Shown here in pieces: positions 16,613 to 25,777 of a stretch of DNA of 42,207 bases. The notes under the pieces were generated by a model. The model searched no databases, had not been told where the DNA came from, and was given only the letters and a program-made list of their open reading frames with translations. The position numbers and the translations under genes are program-made. Each line of letters opens with the position of its first letter. Within the stretch, counting starts at the first letter, position 1. The stretch comes from Candidatus Methanomethylophilaceae archaeon (GTDB lineage: Archaea; Thermoplasmatota; Thermoplasmata; Methanomassiliicoccales; Methanomethylophilaceae), in assembly GCA_023230065.1 (NCBI GenBank), contig JALNYB010000003.1, forward strand, positions 1 through 42,207. Direction: 5' to 3'.

Positions 16613-17440
16613 TCAATTGATATTTCCTTCGAATACAAGTTCTGCGGGTCCTTCCATAAGGACATATTTGAGATCCTTGTCTACTGTGATTTTAAGCCAT
16701 CCTCCGGGGAGGTGAACATCTACGGGTTCTCCTAAAGGAACCAGTCCGTTGAGTGCCGCAACGGTAGTTGTAGCGCATGCTCCGGTGCCGCACGCAAGTG
16801 TCCATGCTGCACCTCTTTCATATACTCTGATATAGATTTTTTTGTTCTCAATCCTGCAGAATTCTACGTTGGTTTTATGGGGGAAGAATGGATTGCATTC
16901 GATGATGGGCCCTAGTCTGTCTATTTCTTTTTCAGAAAGATCTGTGAACGTTATGAAATGAGGATTTCCCATAGAAACGGCGTTTGCTTTGATTCTGATT
17001 CCGTCTACATCGAATGACTGATTGACGAATTCTCCATCATGGTCAATAGGTATTTTTCTTCCATCTAGGATGGGCGCACCCATATCGATTTGAACGGTCG
17101 TAACTTTTCTGTTATTTGTTTTGACCTTTGCTTTCAAGTCTCCAGCCAATGTATGAATGAAAAATTCTTCTTTTTTAATAAGACCGAAATCATATGCATG
17201 TTTAGCAACACATCTGATCCCGTTTCCGCACATTTCAGCTTCGGAGCCGTCTGCATTAATGATCCTCATGGTGAGGTCTGTGTTCTCTCCAGGTAATATG
17301 TAGAGTACTCCATCCGCACCGATACCATAGTGACGGTCGCAGACTTTCTTGCACCAGTTGTTGTCGATGAAGAGGTTTCCTTCAGTGCCGTCAAGGACTA
17401 TGAAATCATTGCCTATGCCTTGGTATTTCCAAAATTTCAT
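16613..17440 (-). CDS. dapF: Diaminopimelate epimerase
   Basis: It converts LL- to meso-diaminopimelate without cofactor, using two cysteines as acid and base. Both are present: C71 in EMCGNGIRC and C217 in LACGTGACATT. At 275 residues it has normal length, and the two-fold repeat of the family is visible from the N-terminal KYQGIGNDFIVLD. Its ATG shares one base with the lysA stop (TAATG), so translation is coupled. It belongs to the lysine operon. Confidence 0.96.
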   Translation of the reverse strand: MKFWKYQGIGNDFIVLDGTEGNLFIDNNWCKKVCDRHYGIGADGVLYILPGENTDLTMRIINADGSEAEMCGNGIRCVAKHAYDFGLIKKEEFFIHTLAGDLKAKVKTNNRKVTTVQIDMGAPILDGRKIPIDHDGEFVNQSFDVDGIRIKANAVSMGNPHFITFTDLSEKEIDRLGPIIECNPFFPHKTNVEFCRIENKKIYIRVYERGAAWTLACGTGACATTTVAALNGLVPLGEPVDVHLPGGWLKITVDKDLKYVLMEGPAELVFEGNIN

Positions 17441-18693
17441 TACTGAAGCCTCTTAGGAATTATTTGATGTCTCCACTGTTCCTCTACTGTTTCGCGTTCG
17501 CGGATAAGTTCTGCTTCACCCATGTTGACAAGTACTTCAGCACATAAAGGCCGAGAGTTGTAATTACTGGACATCGAGAATCCATATGCTCCTGCGTTGT
17601 ATACTGCTACGATATCTCCTTCTTGTGGATCGGGCAGTACTCTTTCGTGTGCAAGGAAGTCACCGGATTCGCAGATAGGCCCTACCACATCGTATTTTGC
17701 GGTGCATGCTTTTCCGAATTTATTACCCAGGGTAACGTAATGATATGAATCGTACATTGCAGGTCGGATCAGAGTATTTAATCCTGCGTCCACTCCGACA
17801 TATTTTTTCGATTCAGCATCTTTTACATCTACACATTTCGTAAGCAGAATGGTAGAATCGCAGATAATGTATCTTCCAGGTTCGAGGATAAGTGTTTTGA
17901 TAGATGTTTCTTCTTTGATCATCGAAGCGAGGTTGATGGCGAGATCATTGATATCCATTTCTTCTTCATTGAGTTTGTAAGGAACTCCTATTCCGCCACC
18001 CATGTCTATGAATTCCAGTTCTATTCCGTTTTCTTTGAGTTCATTGACTGTATCGATAAGGACTTCCATCATATCCATGAAAGGTTCGACAGATTGTCCA
18101 CCAGATCCAATGTGAGCATGGATACCTTTTATATCGAATCCGAGTTCTTTAGCTCTAAGATATGTACTAATGACCTTATCTTTGGGGATACCGAACTTCG
18201 AGCCCTTCTTACCGGTGATTACTTTATCGCTGTGTCCGGAACCCACACCAGGGGTGATGCGGAACGATACAGGAAGCTTTGTGTTGATCTTCGCAAGTCT
18301 TTCCATCTCCGAAATAGAATCTATATTGATCATTACGCCCAGATCCGTTACGGCTTTGAGTTCATCATTGCTGACGTTGACGCCGGTGTATATGATCTTA
18401 TCAGGAGTGAAACCGGCCTTCAAACAGGTCATCACTTCTCCTACAGATACTGCGTCTATGCCGCAACCTTCTTGTGCCAGGATGGTCAATATTGCAAGAT
18501 TGGTGTTAGCTTTACAGGCATAGTGGATCTTGGTGTCGATATTCTTTGCGAATGCGTTATAGATGTTGCGGTAATTTTCTCTTAGCCTCTGTTCGTCTGT
18601 TACGTATACAGGTGTTCCGAATTTTTCTGCGATATCCGTCACGGGCATTCCGCCGAACATCATTATTCCGTTCTCTGATTCATAATCTCTCAT
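17440..18693 (-). CDS. lysA: Diaminopimelate decarboxylase
   Basis: The last step of lysine synthesis: PLP-dependent decarboxylation of meso-diaminopimelate. A 417-residue fold-type III enzyme with Schiff-base K61 in YACKANTN, the glycine-rich phosphate-binding segment DMGGGIGVPY, the EPGRYI motif and the catalytic CESGDFL of the second subunit. The start overlaps the lysC stop by 4 bp. Together with dapF and dapL it completes the lower half of the pathway. Confidence 0.95.
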   Translation of the reverse strand: MRDYESENGIMMFGGMPVTDIAEKFGTPVYVTDEQRLRENYRNIYNAFAKNIDTKIHYACKANTNLAILTILAQEGCGIDAVSVGEVMTCLKAGFTPDKIIYTGVNVSNDELKAVTDLGVMINIDSISEMERLAKINTKLPVSFRITPGVGSGHSDKVITGKKGSKFGIPKDKVISTYLRAKELGFDIKGIHAHIGSGGQSVEPFMDMMEVLIDTVNELKENGIELEFIDMGGGIGVPYKLNEEEMDINDLAINLASMIKEETSIKTLILEPGRYIICDSTILLTKCVDVKDAESKKYVGVDAGLNTLIRPAMYDSYHYVTLGNKFGKACTAKYDVVGPICESGDFLAHERVLPDPQEGDIVAVYNAGAYGFSMSSNYNSRPLCAEVLVNMGEAELIRERETVEEQWRHQIIPKRLQ

Positions 18694-20057
18694 TGTATGT
18701 CGCCTCCGACATATTTATTGTGGAGAATTTTCACAACATCTGTTACTTTAGCCATAGGCACTACGAAATTCAGTGATACATCTGATGCTCCTTCTGAGAT
18801 CATCTCTACATTTGCATTTGCTTCTTTTACGGCAGTGAATATATCTCCCGATACGCCACATTTTGCGAGAAGATTATCTCCAACTGCACATACAAGTGCC
18901 ACATCACTTTTTACTTCGATCCTTTCGATATCTTTAGGGTTCAAACTATTAAGTTTCATCAGTGTTGTTTTAACATCGTTGTTATGGACAAGGAAAGCGA
19001 CCGTTGAAAGTGATGTGGATATTGAATAGATGATGACATCGTTCTCTGCGATCTTTTCGATTATCCTTGCCACCATCTTAGGGTGGAATGCGATCTCTGC
19101 AGAGCTGATTGCAATTATTGAAAGATCTGTTTTGATGGCAACGCTTCTGAGCAATTCATCTTTTGTTTTTCTAAGATGATGAATCAGTGTTCCCGGTTCC
19201 TCAGGCTTGAATGAGTTCCTAACTTTCAAAGGGATATGCTTCATCCTTACTGGTTCTATGGTTCTCGGATGCAATACTTTTGCTCCGAAATATGCAAGTT
19301 CTGCTGCTTCTCCAAAGTTCATTTCATCGATACGAATGGCTTCCGGTATGATCCTGGGGTCGGCTGACATGAATCCGTCAACGTCCGTCCATATCTCCAG
19401 AAGATCTGCGTTGAGTGTGTTTGCAATGATAGCTGCAGAATAATCCGATCCGCCCCTTCCGAATGTAAGAGGCTTTCCGTCTTCATTGATACCATAGAAA
19501 CCAGTTATAACAGGTACGATTCCTGCATCGATATATGGTTTAACGTTGATGGTCATCATTGCTTCCGTCTTCTTCAGTACGGCGTATCCCGAAAGGGGAC
19601 GGCCTTCTGCTGCGATACCGCAGTCCTCCGAGGTAAGTGCTACGGATTTGGTTCCGAGAGATCTCAGAAGGTGGGACAATATCAGAGATGAGAATCTCTC
19701 TCCTTGAGATGTAACATTGTCTTTGTAGAAATGGTCATTAGATGAGTTGTCGTCAAGTATGAGATTCTTGAATCTTTCGAATCTGATCGTATAATCGATC
19801 ATGAATTCTTTCATCTGTTCGTCGTTGAACAATTGAGTGGCGACATCCATGTGTTTTTTGTCAAATTGATCCAAGATCTCCTGTTTTTTCTCTATCGTGC
19901 CGTGTTCTGTGGCCTCTACTAGGAAGTTTGTGATACCAGACATTGCCGAAACGACAACGACCTTCTCACCTTCACTGGCAATGATGATATTTGCAACTCT
20001 CTGCAATGCGTCTGGGGAACCCACGCTGGTTCCGCCGAATTTCATAACTGTGATCAT
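18690..20057 (-). CDS. lysC: Aspartate kinase
   Basis: It phosphorylates aspartate at the head of lysine, threonine and methionine synthesis. In 455 residues there is an amino-acid-kinase domain with KFGGTSVG (6-13), TFGRGGSDYSAA and the aspartate-binding region, followed by two C-terminal ACT-type segments (about 305-455) that usually bind lysine or threonine for feedback inhibition. Placement inside a lysine operon suggests lysine sensitivity; that is inference. It overlaps dapB and lysA by 4 bp each. Aspartate-semialdehyde dehydrogenase (asd), the next step, is not in the window. Confidence 0.94.
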   Translation of the reverse strand: MITVMKFGGTSVGSPDALQRVANIIIASEGEKVVVVSAMSGITNFLVEATEHGTIEKKQEILDQFDKKHMDVATQLFNDEQMKEFMIDYTIRFERFKNLILDDNSSNDHFYKDNVTSQGERFSSLILSHLLRSLGTKSVALTSEDCGIAAEGRPLSGYAVLKKTEAMMTINVKPYIDAGIVPVITGFYGINEDGKPLTFGRGGSDYSAAIIANTLNADLLEIWTDVDGFMSADPRIIPEAIRIDEMNFGEAAELAYFGAKVLHPRTIEPVRMKHIPLKVRNSFKPEEPGTLIHHLRKTKDELLRSVAIKTDLSIIAISSAEIAFHPKMVARIIEKIAENDVIIYSISTSLSTVAFLVHNNDVKTTLMKLNSLNPKDIERIEVKSDVALVCAVGDNLLAKCGVSGDIFTAVKEANANVEMISEGASDVSLNFVVPMAKVTDVVKILHNKYVGGDIQ

Positions 20058-20833
20058 AGGTCAAGCACCTCACTCATACTGTGGATCTTTCCATCTTTCT
20101 TGTCTGCCATCCATCTTATTGATTTTATACAACCTCTTGCAAGAGCTTCGCGGGAGATGGCTTTATGTGTCAATTCTAATCTTTCCATATTTTTTGCGAA
20201 GATCACAGTATGATCTCCGATGATGTCCCCTGCACGTATCGAGTGGACACCGATCTCTCTCTGTCTGGGGCCTGTTATGCCCTCTCTTCCGTATACAGTT
20301 TTTTCAATGCCTGTAACCATTTGAAGTCTTCTCACGGTCTCTGCCGCTGTTCCGGAGGGGGCATCCTTTTTGGCGCTGTGATGCGCCTCAATGACTTCTA
20401 TGTCGTAATCAGGAAGATATTTCGCCATTTCCTCGCACATTTTCCAGAATACATTGATGCCTATTGTGAAATTCGCAGAGATCAATGCTGAAGTGTTATT
20501 TTTCTTTACATTCTCGGTCATGCGATCGATGATGTCCTTCGGAACGGCTGTTGTTCCTAAAATTATATTGGTGCCTGTTTTCGGAATTTCTGATAGGATT
20601 TTAGCCGCAGCATCAGGCGATGTGAGGTCTACATAGATATCTGCATCTTTCAAAAGGTCGTTGAGTTTATCCGGACCTACGGCTATTATGCCAGGATAGA
20701 GTTCTTTTCCTATATGTCCGCCATTCTCGGATACTATTGTACCAGCCAGTCTCATATCATCTGATTTAACGATGATGTCACAGACCAAACTTCCAAGTTT
20801 TCCAGTTGCTCCTCCGATGACTACGTTAATCAT
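20054..20833 (-). CDS. dapB: 4-hydroxy-tetrahydrodipicolinate reductase
   Basis: A 259-residue DapB: N-terminal nucleotide-binding GGATGKLG (6-13), a central NFTIGINVFWKM segment, and the catalytic motif EAHHSAKKDAPSGTA with the His/Lys pair. The start is the ATG at 20833 (MINVVIGGATGK), 10 bp after the dapA stop; an in-frame ATG at 20863 would add residues overlapping dapA that the family lacks. Middle gene of the lysine operon. Confidence 0.95.
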   Translation of the reverse strand: MINVVIGGATGKLGSLVCDIIVKSDDMRLAGTIVSENGGHIGKELYPGIIAVGPDKLNDLLKDADIYVDLTSPDAAAKILSEIPKTGTNIILGTTAVPKDIIDRMTENVKKNNTSALISANFTIGINVFWKMCEEMAKYLPDYDIEVIEAHHSAKKDAPSGTAAETVRRLQMVTGIEKTVYGREGITGPRQREIGVHSIRAGDIIGDHTVIFAKNMERLELTHKAISREALARGCIKSIRWMADKKDGKIHSMSEVLDL

Positions 20834-20843
20834 AGCTTCGCCT

Positions 20844-21713
20844 TCAGAGGCCCATCTGTTCAAGGATTGGATCTAATTTTTTCTTTCCTTCTTCACTTAT
20901 AGGCGTAAGCGGAAGTCTGGGAGATCCGTTTCCGTAACCAAGTCTTTGCATCACGTATTTGATCGGTATAGGGTTAGATTCTACAAACATTGCCTTGAAC
21001 AGAGGATATATGGCATTATTGAGTGCTTCTGCTTCCTTCTTTTCCCCGTTAATGATGCAATTTACCATTTGAGATACTTTTGCAGGTATGCAGTTGGAAG
21101 TTACCGAGATGACACCGTCTGCACCCTTGCACATGAGAGTGTAGGTCAGTCCGTCGTCTCCGCTTAGAACTTCGAATCCTTTTGGTCTTTCTCTGATAAT
21201 CTTTTCTATCTGAGCAAGGTTTCCGCTTGCTTCTTTTATAGCATTTATTCCATCAATCTCTGCAAGTCTGAGTGTTGTATCTGCATCAATGTTGGAGCCA
21301 GTCCTTCCAGGGACGTTGTAAACGACTAGAGGGATTTTGACAGATTCCGCAATCGCTTTGAAATGTTGGTATATGCCTTCTTGTGTAGGTTTGACGTAAT
21401 AGGGGGAGATCGAAAGTATGCCATCAGCTCCGAGGTCTTCTGCGCGTTTGCTGAGCATTACCGCTTCTGATGTACAATTACTTCCAGCTCCCGCAAGGAC
21501 TTTTGCCTTTCTGGCTTGATCGATCACTATACTGATGACATGAATGTGTTCTTCATGACTGAGTGTTGCCGATTCTCCGGTGGATCCGCAAGGAACGACG
21601 GTCTTGACCCCGTTCTCTTCCTGGAAGTCAACCAATCTTCTTAGACTGTCTTCGTCGACAGATCCATCTTTCTGAAAAGGGGTAATAAGTGCTGTTGCTG
21701 TACCTTTAAACAT
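20844..21713 (-). CDS. dapA: 4-hydroxy-tetrahydrodipicolinate synthase
   Basis: It condenses pyruvate with aspartate semialdehyde, the committed step of lysine synthesis. A 289-residue TIM-barrel aldolase with Schiff-base K160 in AIKEASGN, Y132 in VYNVPGRTG and the GSTGES pyruvate-carboxylate loop (43-48). Its ATG directly abuts the stop of the Lrp-type regulator upstream, so the two are read from one transcript. Confidence 0.96.
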   Translation of the reverse strand: MFKGTATALITPFQKDGSVDEDSLRRLVDFQEENGVKTVVPCGSTGESATLSHEEHIHVISIVIDQARKAKVLAGAGSNCTSEAVMLSKRAEDLGADGILSISPYYVKPTQEGIYQHFKAIAESVKIPLVVYNVPGRTGSNIDADTTLRLAEIDGINAIKEASGNLAQIEKIIRERPKGFEVLSGDDGLTYTLMCKGADGVISVTSNCIPAKVSQMVNCIINGEKKEAEALNNAIYPLFKAMFVESNPIPIKYVMQRLGYGNGSPRLPLTPISEEGKKKLDPILEQMGL

Positions 21714-22136
21714 TTAATTCTCTCCAAAATGCTCTTTGAGTATCAGACGAGTACGCGTACTGAGTATGTTATCGTAACGGCGCACTCTTTCTATGATCTC
21801 ATTAAGATGTTGTGATGATTCCACGTCGACTATCGCGATTATATCTTGATCTCCGGTGACTTCGAATACTTCAGTTACACCGTCATAACTCGCAAGTTCC
21901 TTTGCGATATCCTCTGTGTCTGTGTTGACATCAATCCTGATTTCGACAAGGGCCTTCACATTTTTGGAACTTGTCTTGATTGTAAATCCGCGGATGATGC
22001 CCTCTTCTGTCATCCTATGGACCCTGCTTCTTACAGTTCCTTCGGAAACGTCGAGTTGGCTAGCAATTTCCACGAATGGGCATCTCGAATCTTTCTTCAT
22101 TATTTCTAAGATGCGCTTATCTAGGTTGTCAATCAT
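21714..22136 (-). CDS. Lrp/AsnC-family transcription regulator of the lysine operon
   Basis: A 140-residue regulator: an N-terminal winged helix-turn-helix (about 1-58, with EIASQLDVSEGTVRSRVHRM) and a C-terminal RAM/ACT-like ligand and oligomerisation domain (about 62-140, containing GVTEVFEVTGDQDIIAIVD). The ATG at 22136 has GGTGA five bases upstream; a GTG at 22145 inside the same stretch is less likely. It is the first gene of the lysine operon, and a perfect palindrome lies just upstream, suggesting autoregulation. By analogy with LysM of Sulfolobus it may respond to lysine; that link is inferred from context. Confidence 0.88.
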   Translation of the reverse strand: MIDNLDKRILEIMKKDSRCPFVEIASQLDVSEGTVRSRVHRMTEEGIIRGFTIKTSSKNVKALVEIRIDVNTDTEDIAKELASYDGVTEVFEVTGDQDIIAIVDVESSQHLNEIIERVRRYDNILSTRTRLILKEHFGEN

Positions 22137-22153
22137 CAGAATCACCGTTTATC

Positions 22154-22168
22154 AGATTTAGTAAATCT
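22154..22168. promoter_or_regulatory. Palindromic operator candidate for the lysine operon
   Basis: AGATTTA-G-TAAATCT, a perfect 7+1+7 inverted repeat, lies 18-32 bp before the Lrp-type gene. It falls at or just after the start site predicted from the TATA box 25 bp further upstream. This is a natural place for a repressor dimer. Confidence 0.6.
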
Positions 22169-22192
22169 AATTGCGCATAAGCTAAGTTGTAC

Positions 22193-22200
22193 TATTTAAA
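22193..22200 (-). promoter_or_regulatory. TATA box of the lysine operon
   Basis: On the minus strand this reads TTTAAATA, a full match to the archaeal TATA consensus. With the usual spacing, transcription would begin near 22170, beside the palindrome. Confidence 0.6.
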
Positions 22201-22276
22201 TTCTTATTAATATACAAGATGATAACGAAAAACATTGTTATAATTACGACTTCCGAAGTAAAGAAAAGAAGAAGTT

Positions 22277-23860
22277 TCATTCTTTTTTGGTGTTTTTGTA
22301 GTCCAAGTGAACGTCCATCTGCGGAAATGGAATATTTATTCCTGCTTTTGTGAACTCTTCATAGACCTTCTGTCTGAGTTCTCCCTCGACAATACCATAA
22401 TTGTTGTAATCTCTTATGTAAAGGCTAAGTCTAAGATTAATCGAAGAATCTTTGAATTCTACTACTCTGGTGTAAGGCTTATCGACAGAACCATCAAGAA
22501 TGGCTTCAGGATGTTCCATACCTATGTCGAGCATGATCTTTCTTGCTTTGTTGATATCTTCTCCGTAAGCGATGCCCATGAAGACGTTGATTCTATACAT
22601 TAGATTCTCATCAGTAAGATTGACAATGGTGCTGGATGCGACTGTGTTATTAGGCATGATTATTGTCTCTTCATTCGCCCAATTTTCGAATACGGTATTC
22701 ATTATGTCTACTCTTGATACTTTGTAAGTTGCAGTGGATGTTGCACCTATATGAACAAGGTCACCTGCTTTGAACGGATGTGTTATCAACAATACGAGGC
22801 CGCTGAAGAATTGGTTCAAAACATTCTGTGCACCCAACGTTATTCCCAAGCTCACTATTCCTGCGCTTGTTATTATCGCTGTGAGATTGAATCCGAATGC
22901 AGCCATGGCCATTGCAACGGCAAATACTGTGATAAACAGTTTACCTAATAGATGCAGCAGTGGTTTGAGATCATCAGAAGATGTATTGCCACTTATGCTG
23001 AGGTTCGTATCGATCTTTCTGAGAGAAAATTCTATAAAGACGATAAAGAGCTTCCAAGCAATGACTGCTCCTAATATTATGTAAAAGACATAGAACCATG
23101 TTTGGAATGTATCTACCATGCTTTCTGATGCACCGTATATATGTAAGCTTTTACTGACTGCCCAGATGAGAACAACGATCATAAGCAATTTCATGATCCC
23201 GAGTTTGACTTTTTCTTCTTTTTTGTTTCCGCTGTTCAAAATGTGTACTAGTATAGGCAGAGCAATCATCACAATTGCAAGTCCGATCAAGACCCAAAGA
23301 ATAAATGAGATTATTGCGGTCGCAGCAGGCGTGTTAAGTGGTTCTGGAAGAGGATTCTCCCATACACCTAGAATCTTATTGAATTCAGATCCTGCAGAAA
23401 GTGCAGAAGAGATCTTGAGGCCGATATCATGTGTTACATATATTGGAGAATCAGAAGAATCAAGGGACATCACTTTAAGATTTATTGTAAGCGTGTATGT
23501 TCCGGTACTGGTGTATTTTCCAGCATCTACAGTTATAGTTATTACTTGATTTTCCTGGCCACCTAATATGAAGTCCTTTATGTTAGGGGTGGCTGAGATA
23601 TTACTATTAGTGGAAGATACAGAGATGTATATTGCACGGTTATTCTCAAGCGAGGTATCGTTTGAATAGGCCAGGGTGTTGGTGATTATGACAGTCAAAT
23701 AGCCCGAGGATCCGGCATTAAGGTCTAATTCAGTTTCATACGGTACGATTCCGATATCGGTTTCTTCAGGGGCGGTAGCTTCTATGCCGCTAATAGGTAT
23801 AGATGTCAAAGCAAGCATCGAAATGACGGCTAACGCTACACAAACTCCCCTCCACTTCAT
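22277..23860 (-). CDS. Mechanosensitive channel of the MscS family with N-terminal extracellular domain
   Basis: A 527-residue membrane protein. Order: signal peptide (about 1-29), an extracytoplasmic beta-rich domain (about 35-160, many Asn/Ser/Thr), then membrane segments near 178-208, 221-242, 254-280 and 300-330. The pore helix and MscS core (GLVLLITHPFKAGDLV) follow, and the cytoplasmic domain ends in INIPFPQMDVHL, the usual MscS end. It should gate solute release on hypo-osmotic shock. The large N-terminal ectodomain is not part of minimal MscS and may sense the envelope or anchor the channel. It is monocistronic and divergent from the A24 peptidase. Confidence 0.9.
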   Translation of the reverse strand: MKWRGVCVALAVISMLALTSIPISGIEATAPEETDIGIVPYETELDLNAGSSGYLTVIITNTLAYSNDTSLENNRAIYISVSSTNSNISATPNIKDFILGGQENQVITITVDAGKYTSTGTYTLTINLKVMSLDSSDSPIYVTHDIGLKISSALSAGSEFNKILGVWENPLPEPLNTPAATAIISFILWVLIGLAIVMIALPILVHILNSGNKKEEKVKLGIMKLLMIVVLIWAVSKSLHIYGASESMVDTFQTWFYVFYIILGAVIAWKLFIVFIEFSLRKIDTNLSISGNTSSDDLKPLLHLLGKLFITVFAVAMAMAAFGFNLTAIITSAGIVSLGITLGAQNVLNQFFSGLVLLITHPFKAGDLVHIGATSTATYKVSRVDIMNTVFENWANEETIIMPNNTVASSTIVNLTDENLMYRINVFMGIAYGEDINKARKIMLDIGMEHPEAILDGSVDKPYTRVVEFKDSSINLRLSLYIRDYNNYGIVEGELRQKVYEEFTKAGINIPFPQMDVHLDYKNTKKE

Positions 23861-23916
23861 AAATGGTACAGATTTTTACAAGATAAAATAATATCTATTG
23901 AGTAGTACCTGTATTT

Positions 23917-24774
23917 GTGCTAGATGTGGCAGTCTTTTGGATAATTGCAGTAATAGTGATGGTAATCGTGATGATTTCCGCAAGTTTCAGTGATTGGAAG
24001 AAAAGAGAGGTCTCCGATATTCATTGGTTGATATTGGGTATTACAGGTATTATCATATTCACGGTATTCGCAGTTAAGGATAGTGGATTCAAATGGCAAT
24101 ATCTCTGTTTGGCTGCAGGGTCTGTCCTGATACTTGTCGATATACTCTGGGAAAGGGAAGGTCATGTTCTGTCATTCTATTTGCTGATGGCAATCTTGTT
24201 CGCAGTTGCAATATTTTACGATATCAACGATCCCATAATAGTAGCATGGGCCTCTGTTCCTGCATGTTATATCATCTTCATGGGAATGTATATATTTGGG
24301 ATTGTTAGGGGAGGTGCTGATGCAAAATGTCTAATCACTCTATCTATGCTGTTTCCGATGTATCCTGCATTCAGTTCATTTCCGCTCATAAGTGTTCCAT
24401 CTGGACAAATCAGTCAGATATTTGTTTTTTCAATATCTGTATTGTTCTTTGCAGCCATGCTAACAGGGCTCACATGCATCTATTTTGTATTGGTGAATGT
24501 AAAGAACGGGGATAAATGTAGAAGGATGCTATTGGGTTATAAAATGGACCTTGAGAAAGCTAAAGTGTCTCATGTATGGCCGATCGAAGATTTTGTCGAA
24601 GGGAAATTAGTTCCCTGTGGAATTCCTGAGAATGAGCAGGAAGTATTCGTAAGGCTTACAGAATCTGGATGCAAGAGGGTTTGGATAACACCTATGATAC
24701 CATTCATAATTCCAATGACCATATCTGCGATATTCATAGCATTTATAGGAAATCCATTGTTCCTTATCGGATGA
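23917..24774 (+). CDS. A24-family prepilin/preflagellin-type peptidase
   Basis: A 285-residue polytopic membrane protein with the two catalytic aspartates of A24 aspartic proteases: D26 in SFSDWKKREVSD and D135 in the GGADAK motif (GxGD type). About six to seven hydrophobic segments surround them. Such enzymes cleave class III signal peptides of archaeal pilins or archaellins. The C-terminal extension (about 190-265), including a charged loop, is longer than in minimal FlaK-type enzymes. The start is probably GTG 23917, with an AT-rich element about 26 bp upstream; substrates are not encoded nearby. Its 3' end overlaps the convergent radical-SAM gene by 11 bp. Confidence 0.83.
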   Translation: MLDVAVFWIIAVIVMVIVMISASFSDWKKREVSDIHWLILGITGIIIFTVFAVKDSGFKWQYLCLAAGSVLILVDILWEREGHVLSFYLLMAILFAVAIFYDINDPIIVAWASVPACYIIFMGMYIFGIVRGGADAKCLITLSMLFPMYPAFSSFPLISVPSGQISQIFVFSISVLFFAAMLTGLTCIYFVLVNVKNGDKCRRMLLGYKMDLEKAKVSHVWPIEDFVEGKLVPCGIPENEQEVFVRLTESGCKRVWITPMIPFIIPMTISAIFIAFIGNPLFLIG

Positions 24775-25777
24775 TTGGAAGTCTGTTCTTACAACAGGCA
24801 CATCTGCACCCATCAAGTGCAACAATGTCAACAAGATATCCCAGACGTTTGATCACAGCTGTACCGCATTCTGGACAGTAAGTATCGGATCCGTCATCCG
24901 ATAAGATGTTACCCACGTAGACGTAATTGAGTCCGCACGAATCGGCTATATCCCTGCATGCCAGGATAGTTTCCACAGGTGTCATAGGGATATCCATCAT
25001 TTCGAAATCAGGATGGAATCTTGAGAAATGGACGGGTACATTTTCAGACAGTTCGTTTCTTACCCAAAGAGAGAATTTCCTTATCTCGTCTTCGGAATCA
25101 TTGTATCCTGGAATAACAAGATAGGTCAGCTCAAGGTGGACTTTTTCTTTGAAGATTATCTTGGTGGATCTGAGTACATCATCCAAATGGGCTCCGCAGA
25201 CCTTCATGTAAAATTCGTCTGTGAATCCTTTGATATCGATATTCATTGCATCGGCATGTTTGCAGATCTCTTTGAGTGGTTCTTCATTTATGAGTCCGTT
25301 GCTTACAATGACATATTTTAGATCGGGATCGCAGGTCATGATGTCCATTATATATTCAAACCAAATGAAAGGCTCATTGTAAGTGAATGCGATAGCATCC
25401 AATTTTTCTCTTCTGCATAATGAGATGATCTCTTCGGGTGTTTCGTATGTTGTACGTTTTTTACCGATAACAGATATTGAAATAGAATAATTCTGACAGT
25501 TCTTGCAGGACATGTTGCAACCGATTCCCCCGATGGAGAAGATCTTGCTTTTAGGATAGAAATGGTAAAGAGGTTTTTTTTCGATAGGATCTACTGCTAT
25601 TGAGGACACTCTTCCATAATTATATGCGGATAACATGTTTTCTTCGCCTTTTCTAGCGATGCATCTTCCTATTCCTCCGACAGGTATCCTGCACCTATGC
25701 GGACACAGATCGCATACATAGATATCGCCTTCCTTATGGTAATACCTGGCTTCTACGATTGGATTAATAGCGCCCAT
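24764..25777 (-). CDS. amrS: Radical SAM protein of the AmmeMemoRadiSam type (AmrS-like)
   Basis: A 337-residue radical SAM enzyme. The [4Fe-4S] cysteines are C87, C91 and C94 (CNMSCKNC). An N-terminal cysteine segment, CDLCPHRC (22-29), precedes them, and a C-terminal Cys-rich tail with CPEC and CRCACC follows the barrel. This arrangement matches the AmrS/COG1180 family. Memo- and AMMECR1-like partners are not in the window, so the exact reaction remains open. The start overlaps the end of thiL by 14 bp. Confidence 0.83.
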   Translation of the reverse strand: MGAINPIVEARYYHKEGDIYVCDLCPHRCRIPVGGIGRCIARKGEENMLSAYNYGRVSSIAVDPIEKKPLYHFYPKSKIFSIGGIGCNMSCKNCQNYSISISVIGKKRTTYETPEEIISLCRREKLDAIAFTYNEPFIWFEYIMDIMTCDPDLKYVIVSNGLINEEPLKEICKHADAMNIDIKGFTDEFYMKVCGAHLDDVLRSTKIIFKEKVHLELTYLVIPGYNDSEDEIRKFSLWVRNELSENVPVHFSRFHPDFEMMDIPMTPVETILACRDIADSCGLNYVYVGNILSDDGSDTYCPECGTAVIKRLGYLVDIVALDGCRCACCKNRLPIIR

